From: Oscillospiraceae bacterium | GTDB lineage: Bacteria; Bacillota; Clostridia; Oscillospirales; Oscillospiraceae | Length of the DNA: 7,233 bases | Direction: 5' to 3' | Assembly: GCA_028708585.1 (NCBI GenBank) | Contig: JAQVYO010000073.1 | Location: 1 to 7,233 of the forward strand | Part shown: piece by piece, positions 1-5,356 of the stretch | How the letters are laid out: each line of letters opens with the position of its first letter | Position numbering within the stretch: the stretch's first letter is position 1 | Program-made: the position numbers and the translations under genes | Notes under the pieces: generated by a model | Databases searched by the model: none | What the model was told of the DNA's origin: nothing | Seen by the model: the letters and a program-made list of their open reading frames with translations, nothing else

Positions 1-204
1 TTGGTTATCCCGATTTCCATTGACAAGGCGGTCATACACACCGTCCGTCCATTTCACCTCGCCAATGTCCTTTTGGCGGCTGAGAAAGGCGTTCAGTTCC
101 TCCGATTCAAACAGAGGATCGACCACCGCCTTGCCACCGCTGACATAACCGGCAGGGTTTCCGTAGTACAGAATAATGTCTTTTTCCATCCGGATATTTC
201 GCAT
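1..204 (-). CDS. Unknown protein, N-terminal 68 residues (runs off window)
   Basis: The frame opens at ATG 204-202 and stays open to base 1, so only the first 68 residues are visible. GGAGG lies 7 bases upstream (212-216), which supports this start. The protein begins MRNIRMEKDIILYYGNPAGY and continues with a soluble, mixed-charge sequence including a VSGGKAVVDPLF segment; I see no signal peptide, membrane segment or catalytic motif. It starts 13 bases after the stop of the 185-aa gene, so it is probably the next cistron of the same operon. I do not recognise the family with confidence. The plus-strand frame across the same bases is a shadow. Confidence 0.75.
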   Translation of the reverse strand, partial: MRNIRMEKDIILYYGNPAGYVSGGKAVVDPLFESEELNAFLSRQKDIGEVKWTDGVYDRLVNGNRDNQ

Positions 205-217
205 GAGAATTCCTCCT

Positions 218-775
218 TTACGTCATGGTCAGCCCTCCGTTCTCCGGATTACGGAAGGCTTCCATTTCTTTCTCCGTGGGATGGAGGAGCCTGCCGTTAA
301 CCATTTCCAGCACACAAAAATCATCCCGGTCGCAGAGCATGATGCGGTGCTGGTAGGGCTTCTGCATCTCCACATAATTCAGAGCCTCCTGCTCGGTACA
401 AAGCCATACGCCTGAGGCATAGCGGCCATCGGGCAGAAAGCTGTAGCCGCTGTATTTCGGCTCATGATTCTTCAAATCCAGCGCACCAACCGGTCTGATT
501 TGGGAGAGCTGCAGCTTGGCGCTGTCCGGCAGAAGCTCCGGCAGCAGCACACCAATGACCTCATTACGGTTTTTCAGGGCAAACTCCCCGGTGCGCAGGG
601 ACACCAAAAAGACAGCAGTGCCGCTGGGGTTGGCACCGGCTCCATTTCCGCAAAGGCAGAAATACAGTTGCCGTTCAGGGTTGTCGTAGCTCAACACGAC
701 AACTTTCCCCTGAATACCGCAGCCCAAGCCGGTTGCCGCACAGTCCGCTGATGTATATGCTGATTTTCGTTCCAA
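218..775 (-). CDS. Unknown 185-aa protein, TTG start
   Basis: This is a 185-residue soluble protein of unknown function. The start chosen is TTG at 775-773, because GGAGG (784-788) lies 8 bases upstream and no ATG or GTG fits better. The stop of the preceding AbrB gene (779-781) is 3 bases before it, which suggests translational coupling. The N-terminal third has several cysteines (C12, C19, then a CLCGNG segment near residues 40-45); a second pair flanks LCDRDDFCVLEMVNGRLL near residues 146-163. The cysteine spacing does not make a clear zinc-binding motif. No transmembrane segment is obvious. It sits in an operon of small accessory genes with AbrB-type regulators and a DNA methylase, as in integrative conjugative elements, but that context does not give it a function. 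Confidence 0.8.
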   Translation of the reverse strand: MERKSAYTSADCAATGLGCGIQGKVVVLSYDNPERQLYFCLCGNGAGANPSGTAVFLVSLRTGEFALKNRNEVIGVLLPELLPDSAKLQLSQIRPVGALDLKNHEPKYSGYSFLPDGRYASGVWLCTEQEALNYVEMQKPYQHRIMLCDRDDFCVLEMVNGRLLHPTEKEMEAFRNPENGGLTMT

Positions 776-778
776 CGG

Positions 779-1063
779 TTAGCCCTCCTTTTTCTGCTGC
801 AGCAGGGCGGTCAGATCGGAAATGAGAGAAAGCCTTGTATCATCCGGCATGGTCTTGAACGCCGCACGGACATAGGCCTCCACCGCCTCCGGGGACTGGT
901 CGCCGATTTCGATGATATCCACCTTTTGCACACTGACCGTGCCGTTTAACAAACCAAGGCGTACAATATCGCCGTAATCCATGCCGCTGGCAGTGCGCAG
1001 CTCCTTGGGAATCAGCACCCGACCTTTGCTGTCCATCAGCTTGTAGATGGGCTTATTCTTCAT
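779..1063 (-). CDS. AbrB/MazE/SpoVT-type transcriptional regulator (94 aa)
   Basis: This is a small DNA-binding protein with one AbrB-type swapped-hairpin domain. Residues about 5-50 show the hallmark pattern: YKLMDSKGRVLIPKELR, then GMDYGDIVRL and a beta-rich end. The remaining 44 residues are helical and end in a lysine-rich tail. AbrB-family domains dimerise to bind AT-rich or operator DNA and act as transition-state regulators or antitoxins. The start chosen is ATG 1063-1061, with GGAGG 8 bases upstream; an earlier GTG at 1087 lacks a suitable site and would only add unrelated residues. The gene overlaps the end of the two-domain AbrB-like gene by 11 bases. No toxin-like partner is recognisable next to it, so regulation of the operon or element is the likelier role; this is inference. 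Confidence 0.85.
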   Translation of the reverse strand: MKNKPIYKLMDSKGRVLIPKELRTASGMDYGDIVRLGLLNGTVSVQKVDIIEIGDQSPEAVEAYVRAAFKTMPDDTRLSLISDLTALLQQKKEG

Positions 1064-1484
1064 CCTCCGCACCTCCCTCCAGCACACAGCGGATGGTATC
1101 GTGGCTCACGCCAAGGCTGTCGAACAGCTCCATGAGCTGGGGCGGCAGCTGCCGGACGGGATCGGCGCTGCCGATGATGATGGCGCCGTCCTCGCAGCGG
1201 ATATCCAGATCGTCATCCAGCGGAATGCCTGCCGCCTCCAAAAGCGCATGAGGCACACAAAGCTCTGCGGATTCCGGTGCTTCCACCGGTTCGTTCACAT
1301 GGTCGATGCCGTCCTTGGTGAGAAAAAACTCGCCGTAGCTGTTGATCTGTTTCACCGGGTGGTGGGACAGATACGCCAAATGCACGGTATCACCGGCAGT
1401 AGCACACATGGTTTCCAAAACACCGGGCGGCAGGATGATGCTGCCGTTATCGGCAATTTGGCCTTTCGTTTCAATAATTTTCAT
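1053..1484 (-). CDS. AbrB-like protein with two divergent swapped-hairpin domains (143 aa)
   Basis: The 143-residue protein appears to hold two AbrB-like units. The first is near residues 7-40: KGQIADNGSIILPPGVLE, then AGDTVHLAYL. The second is near residues 70-105: SAELCVPHALLEAAGIP, then DDDLDIRCEDGAIIIG. Both follow the AbrB pattern of a beta strand, a polar turn, a P-x-x-L/V helix and a G-D or D-D-x-(V/L) strand, but they lack the basic residues of the classical domain, so DNA binding is less certain. The C-terminus is acidic (GGAEDEE). ATG 1484 is preceded by AAAGGAGG with 8 bases of spacing. It overlaps the single-domain AbrB gene downstream and follows the 129-aa gene by 15 bases. The two may form a heteromeric regulator or a regulator and modulator pair; this is inference. 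Confidence 0.75.
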   Translation of the reverse strand: MKIIETKGQIADNGSIILPPGVLETMCATAGDTVHLAYLSHHPVKQINSYGEFFLTKDGIDHVNEPVEAPESAELCVPHALLEAAGIPLDDDLDIRCEDGAIIIGSADPVRQLPPQLMELFDSLGVSHDTIRCVLEGGAEDEE

Positions 1485-1499
1485 AGCATAAGCCTCCTT

Positions 1500-1889
1500 T
1501 TACATCCCCATCTGAGGGGCGTTGATTTGTTGTTCCTCTGCCGATTTCAACTCCGACACAAAGGTGCGAAGCTCATCCTCGGTCAGAGAGATGTTGGCGA
1601 TATCCATTTCTTTGAGGAAATAGGCAATCTGCTTGTACTCGCCAGCCAGCTTCTGCATTCCCTTGGCGTTGTGGTAGCCGCTGCTGATGCGGGTATATCC
1701 CTTAAAAACGCAGTCATAGCTGTCGGTTTTCTCACTTTGCTGCACGGTCAGATACAGCCCCACATTGGCTTTATCCCCGCAGCGCAGATACAGGTCATCG
1801 TGAACGTTGCCCACCACAAACTGATAGGCACCGCCGCTTTCTTCCTCAATTAGGGCTTTTGCCCAGCGGATTTTTTCAAGTCCTGTCAT
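1500..1889 (-). CDS. Unknown 129-aa protein, coupled to the methylase gene
   Basis: This is a 129-residue soluble protein that I cannot assign to a characterised family. It starts MTGLEKIRWAKALIEEESGG, has a beta-rich middle (VVGNVHDDLYLRCGDKANVG, then LYLTVQQSEK), and ends in a helical segment with an EDELRTFVSELKSAEE stretch. ATG 1889-1887 overlaps the methylase stop as ATGA, a standard translational-coupling junction. A GGAGG lies 12 bases upstream, inside the methylase gene, which is rather distant, so initiation probably depends partly on ribosomes finishing the methylase. Its position straight after the methylase suggests the two are made together, but a role as a methylase partner is speculation. 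Confidence 0.75.
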   Translation of the reverse strand: MTGLEKIRWAKALIEEESGGAYQFVVGNVHDDLYLRCGDKANVGLYLTVQQSEKTDSYDCVFKGYTRISSGYHNAKGMQKLAGEYKQIAYFLKEMDIANISLTEDELRTFVSELKSAEEQQINAPQMGM

Positions 1890-2815
1890 GCTTCGTATTC
1901 ACCTCCGAAATCAAATAAGTTTAATTGGAATGTATCCCTTTCCCGCTCCTTGGGATCGTAGTTGGTAATGATGACCTCCGGGTATTCGCAGCCGCCCTCA
2001 TACCGCTGCGCCAGATTGCTCAGGCGGGTGACCGGGGTGATGGTGTAATCCTGATACAGCTCCCGGATGAATTCGCAGTCGTTGTAGCTGACCATCCATT
2101 TTCCCTTACAGCCTGCCAGCGCATCCCGGAGCCGCTGGTGGTCGGTTTTCAGGAATTCCACCGCATAGTGACCCTCGGTCATGTAATAGGGCGGATCGCA
2201 ATAAAAAAAGGCATCGTCCCGGTCGTACTGCCGGATCAATGCCTCAAAGTCCTTATTTTCCACCACGGTATCCGCAAGCCGCCTTGATGCCTCCCATATC
2301 ACGGCAAACACCTTGCGGATGTCAAAGGGCTGGCAGCCGTAGGAGGTGCAGCCGCTGCCGTAGCTGTAACGGATGAGCTTGAAAAAGGCCGCAGCCCGCC
2401 ACACATCGCTTGGCTCTGTCTGTTCCAGCAGGATAGCCTTTATTTCCTCAAACTCAGGCGGCGGGAGGTTCTGCTGCGCCAGTTCCAGTTCTTCCTGCAG
2501 ATATTCGTTATCGAATTCATCCTTTTCAAAGAACCGGCGCAGCACATTAAATTCATGCCGGGAGTTGAGGGGCAGGAAACCCAGCTGCTTCAAAAATGCC
2601 AGCGTCCTGTTTTTTACGCAGTAGAACAGGTTGGTCAGGTTGCCGTTGAAGTCGTTATAGACCTCCATGCCTTTGCAGTCTGGAGGCCTGCCGAACAACA
2701 CCCAGCCCCCGCCGCCAAAGACTTCGATGTATCTGCCGAAATCCTTGGGGAAAAGCCGGTATATGATATTGCGGAGGGCTTTTTTGCCGCCCACCCAGCT
2801 GATAAAGCTATTGAT
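1886..2815 (-). CDS. D12-class DNA N6-adenine methyltransferase (Dam-like), probable ATC start
   Basis: This enzyme transfers a methyl group from S-adenosylmethionine to N6 of adenine in DNA. From the proposed start it is about 309 aa. Motif X, FISWVGGKKAL, is at residues 4-14; the SAM-binding motif I, YIEVFGGGGWVLFG, is near 29-42; the catalytic motif IV DPPY, in FFYCDPPYYMTEGHY, is at 207-210. The order X, I, IV is that of the Dam/D12 class. The first ordinary start in frame is GTG 2794, but that would remove the FISW half of motif X. The frame stays open up to TGA 2824-2822, and ATC 2815-2813 stands where related proteins have ATG (M-N-S-F-I-S-W). GGAGG lies 9 bases upstream. No restriction endonuclease is visible nearby, so it may be an orphan methylase protecting a mobile element from host restriction. 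An intrinsic terminator lies directly upstream. Confidence 0.88.
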   Translation of the reverse strand: MNSFISWVGGKKALRNIIYRLFPKDFGRYIEVFGGGGWVLFGRPPDCKGMEVYNDFNGNLTNLFYCVKNRTLAFLKQLGFLPLNSRHEFNVLRRFFEKDEFDNEYLQEELELAQQNLPPPEFEEIKAILLEQTEPSDVWRAAAFFKLIRYSYGSGCTSYGCQPFDIRKVFAVIWEASRRLADTVVENKDFEALIRQYDRDDAFFYCDPPYYMTEGHYAVEFLKTDHQRLRDALAGCKGKWMVSYNDCEFIRELYQDYTITPVTRLSNLAQRYEGGCEYPEVIITNYDPKERERDTFQLNLFDFGGEYEA

Positions 2816-2829
2816 ATTCCATCACCTCC
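2813..2829 (-). promoter_or_regulatory. Ribosome binding site with ATC initiation codon (methylase)
   Basis: On the minus strand GGAGG (2829-2825) is followed by 9 bases and then ATC (2815-2813), the codon where motif X of the methylase needs a start. No ATG, GTG or TTG lies in frame between the upstream TGA (2824-2822) and GTG 2794. The ATG at 2823-2821 is in another frame and stops after four codons. Initiation at AUC is known to be possible but weak, so low translation is expected. Initiation at GTG 2794 remains the alternative. Confidence 0.55.
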
Positions 2830-2835
2830 CTCTGG

Positions 2836-2882
2836 AAAGAAAAAAGAGCCGATGCCCACTACATTTTCAGTGACATCGACTC
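2836..2882 (-). terminator. Intrinsic terminator or attenuator overlapping the Api92-like stop codon
   Basis: Read on the minus strand, GAGTCGATG (2882-2874) pairs with CATCGGCTC (2854-2846) over 9 bp with one G-T wobble. An inner CACT/AGTG pair lies inside, and the hairpin is followed directly by TTTTTTCTTT (2845-2836). This is the standard form of a Rho-independent terminator. The TAG stop of the Api92-like gene (2861-2859) lies in the hairpin, so a ribosome stopping there would be expected to cover most of the stem. Only about 20 bases separate the T-tract from the methylase start, too few for a separate promoter downstream of it. The structure is therefore better read as an attenuator inside the operon than as its end. 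Confidence 0.75.
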
Positions 2883-3227
2883 CTCTGGATTATGGTACTC
2901 ATATTCGCCGGTTTTCTCGTTGTACAGGTAGCCCTCATCGGCCAGATCCACATCGTGAACCTCAGCCGCCATTTCCAGCGCTTCCTTGGAGCCGCCCGGA
3001 GGAATATCACAAAGCATTTCCTCGCCGTTTTCGTATTCTTTTTTCCCTGTGTTATATCCGAAGTCCTCATCAGCCCACATGACTTCAAATTGGAGGTGAA
3101 GATATTGTTTTGACAGTGCCGCAATGAGCGGATTGGGACGGCTCCATGCGGTCTGGAACTCTATATGCTCGCCGTCAAAATCCTGCGGGGTATATGCGCC
3201 ATCGTAGCCGTAGCTGTTCCACTTCGT
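2859..3227 (-). pseudogene. Api92-like (DUF1281-type) protein, C-terminal part, cut off by the RIT insertion
   Basis: The frame from ACG 3227-3225 to TAG 2859 encodes 122 residues, beginning T-K-W-N-S-Y-G-Y-D-G, passing through FEVMWADEDFGYNTG and ending ESMSLKM. This matches the C-terminal half of Api92/DUF1281-type proteins, whose middle carries a W-G-T-K-W-N segment. The N-terminal half ends in A-N-W-G at the other side of the element, so the two halves join in frame to about 196 codons. An ATG at 3080 opens a shorter 73-aa frame, but it has no ribosome binding site and starts in the middle of the conserved domain, so it is not a gene of its own. The end of this half overlaps the terminator before the methylase. 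Function of the intact family is unknown to me beyond its frequent presence on mobile elements. Confidence 0.85.
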
Positions 3228-3248
3228 CTTATCTTAAAACTCAGATAA
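3228..3248. other. Extra sequence between host gene and left element end
   Basis: About 21-23 bases separate the resumed host frame (ends 3227) from the outer edge of the left inverted repeat; the right end has no counterpart. In the host frame this stretch contains an in-frame TAA, so it was not part of the intact gene. It holds TTATCT (3229-3234) and AGATAA (3243-3248) as a small inverted repeat. It could be a true asymmetric end of the element, or sequence carried along from an earlier location. I cannot tell which. Confidence 0.6.
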
Positions 3249-3263
3249 AACCAATTATCCGAG
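3240..3263. repeat. 9-6-9 imperfect palindrome at the left junction, possible recombinase core site
   Basis: The left arm CTCAGATAA (3240-3248), the spacer AACCAA (3249-3254) and the right arm TTATCCGAG (3255-3263) form an inverted repeat with one mismatch. Two inverted arms of this size around a 6-bp spacer is the usual shape of a tyrosine recombinase crossover site. At the right end the element-side arm CTCGGATAA (6725-6733) is exact and the spacer reads TTGGTT (6734-6739), but the host-side arm CCCCAATTG does not match. That this is where strand exchange occurs is inference. Confidence 0.5.
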
Positions 3264-3340
3264 CAAAATAAAAATCCAAGCCAACACTTCATAAATGATT
3301 AGTGGCAAGGATTTCGGGGATAATTGTTCGGATAATTAAA
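3249..3340. repeat. Left terminal inverted repeat of the RIT element (92 bp)
   Basis: The repeat runs inward from AACCAATTATCCGAGC. Its reverse complement is at 6648-6739, with 87 of 92 positions identical; the mismatches cluster in two short central patches. It contains AATTATCC once near the outside (3253-3260) and twice inverted at the inner edge (GGATAATT at 3318-3325 and 3330-3337, 12 bp apart). Outer and inner copies, the AAATCC/GGATTT pair (3272-3277 and 3309-3314) and a central TCATAAATGA (3289-3298) make the whole repeat an imperfect palindrome centred near 3294. It begins 5 bases after the stop of the last recombinase gene. Confidence 0.95.
3265..3314 (-). terminator. Possible outward terminator formed by the left inverted repeat
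   Basis: On the minus strand, downstream of the third recombinase gene, AAATCC-TT-GCCA pairs with TGGC-TT-GGATTT around a TT/TT internal loop, with weaker pairs inside. T-rich sequence TTTTTATTTT (3274-3265) follows. The stem is AT-rich and imperfect, so strength is uncertain. It would end the recombinase transcript at the element edge and reduce transcription into the host operon. Confidence 0.4.
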
Positions 3341-3345
3341 CCGCA

Positions 3346-4386
3346 CTACGTTAAAAACGCGGGCATTCCGTTGGCGTTTACCGAGGACATCATTTCAGTT
3401 TGATCATTTGGGAAGCACCTCTCATTCCATTTAAGCAGATAATCGTCAACCTTTTGCTGAGACAATTCGGCGTAAATCTGTGTGGAAACGATGGAAGCAT
3501 GACCGAGGAACTCTTTAACCGCCGCCATGGGAAGCCCGGCCTCCAGCATATGTGTGGCCGTAGAATGTCTCATGGAATGCGGAGAATAGTTGCTTTTTTG
3601 AAATAACAATGGTTGTTTTTCTTTTGCTGAAGTTATATACTTTCTAAAAAGTGCTTCAACGCAGGAAATAGACATTTGCTCATGCGTTTGGCTTGAAAAC
3701 ACGTGTCTTTGGGGTTGGTTGCTGATTTTTCTGTGGTCGATATACTTTTTCAGAAGTGATGCGGCTTCCGGTGAGATTTTTACCTGACGTATTTTGCCGC
3801 CTTTCACTGTAAGGGTGAGTGCGGCTCTCCCGTCAGAGGAAAACTGAACATCCTTGACTTTGAGATCACAAATTTCCTGCGCTCTTGCACCGGACGTGTA
3901 CAGGACGCTTAGTACAGTGAGGTCTCTGAACCCGATTTCGGTTGCGGTATCCGGTGTCATCAGCAAAATTTCCACTTCATCGCGTGTCAGCACGGCTCTT
4001 GGTCTGTGTCCGACTTTCTTAAAAGAACTTTTTGCGATTTTGTTTATGCCGTTTTTGAAAACACAGGCCGCTTCCAAATTCCTGTCCTGAGCATAATCGC
4101 CAAAGGCGGATAACACAGACAGACGTTGCTTCGCCGTAGATTTACTGCATTTGCGCTCGGTCATTAACCACTTGAAGAATTCAGCAAGGGTATCATGATC
4201 TAAACACTCAAAAGTCATATGATCGGCAGGAACTCCCTTGACCTCGTTCATGAAGCGGAACAGGAGTCGAAAAGCGTATTTGTATGATTTAACGGTATTG
4301 CCGCTTGCTTTTGCCATGACGGGAAGTTGAACCGTAAAATATTTTTCCAGCAAGTTCATGAATGTTCCCGTATCACTCTTCTTCAT
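3346..4386 (-). CDS. ritC: RIT tyrosine recombinase, third gene (346 aa)
   Basis: This is a site-specific recombinase of the phage integrase (tyrosine) family, the third of the trio. The N-terminal part (about 10-115) is a SAM-like core-binding domain, with an SYKYAFRLLFRFMNEV helix. The catalytic domain (about 130-325) has every expected residue: R168 in TSGARAQEICDL, K195 in TVKGGKIR, H270 and R273 in SPHSMRHSTATHM, H296 in LGHAS, and the nucleophile Y305 in TQIYAEL. Length and motifs resemble XerC/XerD. ATG 4386 has GGAGG 6 bases upstream; the frame overlaps the end of the second recombinase gene by 14 bases, so the two are translated together. It ends in TAG 6 bases before the left inverted repeat. 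Of the three it has the most canonical active site. It should act with the other two at the element ends. Confidence 0.93.
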   Translation of the reverse strand: MKKSDTGTFMNLLEKYFTVQLPVMAKASGNTVKSYKYAFRLLFRFMNEVKGVPADHMTFECLDHDTLAEFFKWLMTERKCSKSTAKQRLSVLSAFGDYAQDRNLEAACVFKNGINKIAKSSFKKVGHRPRAVLTRDEVEILLMTPDTATEIGFRDLTVLSVLYTSGARAQEICDLKVKDVQFSSDGRAALTLTVKGGKIRQVKISPEAASLLKKYIDHRKISNQPQRHVFSSQTHEQMSISCVEALFRKYITSAKEKQPLLFQKSNYSPHSMRHSTATHMLEAGLPMAAVKEFLGHASIVSTQIYAELSQQKVDDYLLKWNERCFPNDQTEMMSSVNANGMPAFLT

Positions 4387-5356
4387 AAAGCACCTCCGGA
4401 ATTATGCCTTTTGTATATTCTTCAAATGCAACGCCAGATTCCGTAAGCATTGCGGTATTGAAGTGGATATATTCGTCGGTGTCCCGAAAATCCTCATGTC
4501 CCAGGTATGTCGGCAAAACAATATCATAACTGTTCAGCGAGCGCCCCTCTTGTTCTGCTTGCAGGATGGATTTGATGACAAACACATGACGAAAACAGTG
4601 AAGGCACGGACCGCGCTGTTGTTTCTCTTTTGCGGCAAGAACAATGCCGCATAAAGCTAAAATGGAACGGAATGCTGTTTGGACAGCCCCTCCCGCAAGA
4701 GGATTGGTTAATGTCCTGCCGGGAAACAGGCAACATTCCGGATATCCGATTAATTCCATTGCAGTGCAATACCGGCGTAGTATTTCGAATAGCGAGGAAT
4801 CCATTGGCACTAACCGTTCCTTTTTCCCCTTAGTTTTCCTCAGCGTAAGGACGCCGTGTTGCAAATCGACATCCCGCATAATGAGCGACAAGGCTTCTCC
4901 ACGACGTAATCCACACCCCAATAGCAACCTTAGAAGCATCGGCATTTCGATATGAAGATATGGGTATGGACTCTGGTCGGGTTGTGGGAAGTTGTCTGCC
5001 ACAGAAAAAATCGCATTCAATTCATCCTCGGAAAAGATATACGGGACATAGGTTGATGGCACACGCGACAAATTTGGTAAAAACGCGGGAATTCCGATGG
5101 CACGCAAATACTTGATAAAATTCCGAAGATGTGAAATTTTAGTTGATATTGTTTTGCCTTTGCCTCCGAGCGTCTTAACCCATTCGGCAATCAAGTCTTC
5201 GCTGATTTCTCTTTCTGACAGATGGATATCCATCAGATATTTATCAAAACTTGCAAGAGAAAAACGATATCGATAAACATGATCCATTCCGCCCTCAGCT
5301 TCTTTGATTGTCATAAAGTCCGATATTTCTTGCGCAAAGACACTTTGAAACGTCAT
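4373..5356 (-). CDS. ritB: RIT tyrosine recombinase, second gene (327 aa)
   Basis: This is the second tyrosine recombinase of the trio. The core-binding domain covers about residues 5-100. The catalytic domain has R151 in GCGLRRGEALSL, K176 in RKTKGKKERLVPM, H253 and R256 in CLHCFRHVFV, H287 in YLGHEDF and the nucleophile Y296 in TDEYIHF, so the catalytic set is complete. A longer insert than usual separates box II from LGH (about 30 residues, with a QAEQEGRSLNSYD stretch). The start chosen is ATG 5356-5354, which overlaps the stop of the first gene as ATGA and has GAGAGG 8 bases upstream. The frame is open 21 codons further, to 5419, but that extension lies inside the first recombinase gene and has no ribosome binding site of its own. 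Confidence 0.92.
   Translation of the reverse strand: MTFQSVFAQEISDFMTIKEAEGGMDHVYRYRFSLASFDKYLMDIHLSEREISEDLIAEWVKTLGGKGKTISTKISHLRNFIKYLRAIGIPAFLPNLSRVPSTYVPYIFSEDELNAIFSVADNFPQPDQSPYPYLHIEMPMLLRLLLGCGLRRGEALSLIMRDVDLQHGVLTLRKTKGKKERLVPMDSSLFEILRRYCTAMELIGYPECCLFPGRTLTNPLAGGAVQTAFRSILALCGIVLAAKEKQQRGPCLHCFRHVFVIKSILQAEQEGRSLNSYDIVLPTYLGHEDFRDTDEYIHFNTAMLTESGVAFEEYTKGIIPEVLYEEE

Noticed and set aside
1047..1853. Long plus-strand open frame of 268 codons
   Set aside because: It lies opposite three well-supported minus-strand genes (AbrB pair and the 129-aa gene), has no ribosome binding site, and its low-complexity His/Leu/Gln composition is typical of an antisense shadow.
2859..3080. A separate 73-aa gene starting at ATG 3080
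   Set aside because: The frame continues upstream without a stop to 3227 with conserved Api92-like sequence, and ATG 3080 has no ribosome binding site. It is part of the interrupted gene.
2555..3082. Plus-strand 175-codon frame opposite the methylase start and the Api92-like C-terminus
   Set aside because: No start signal and no recognisable domain; it crosses the terminator hairpin and two real genes on the other strand.
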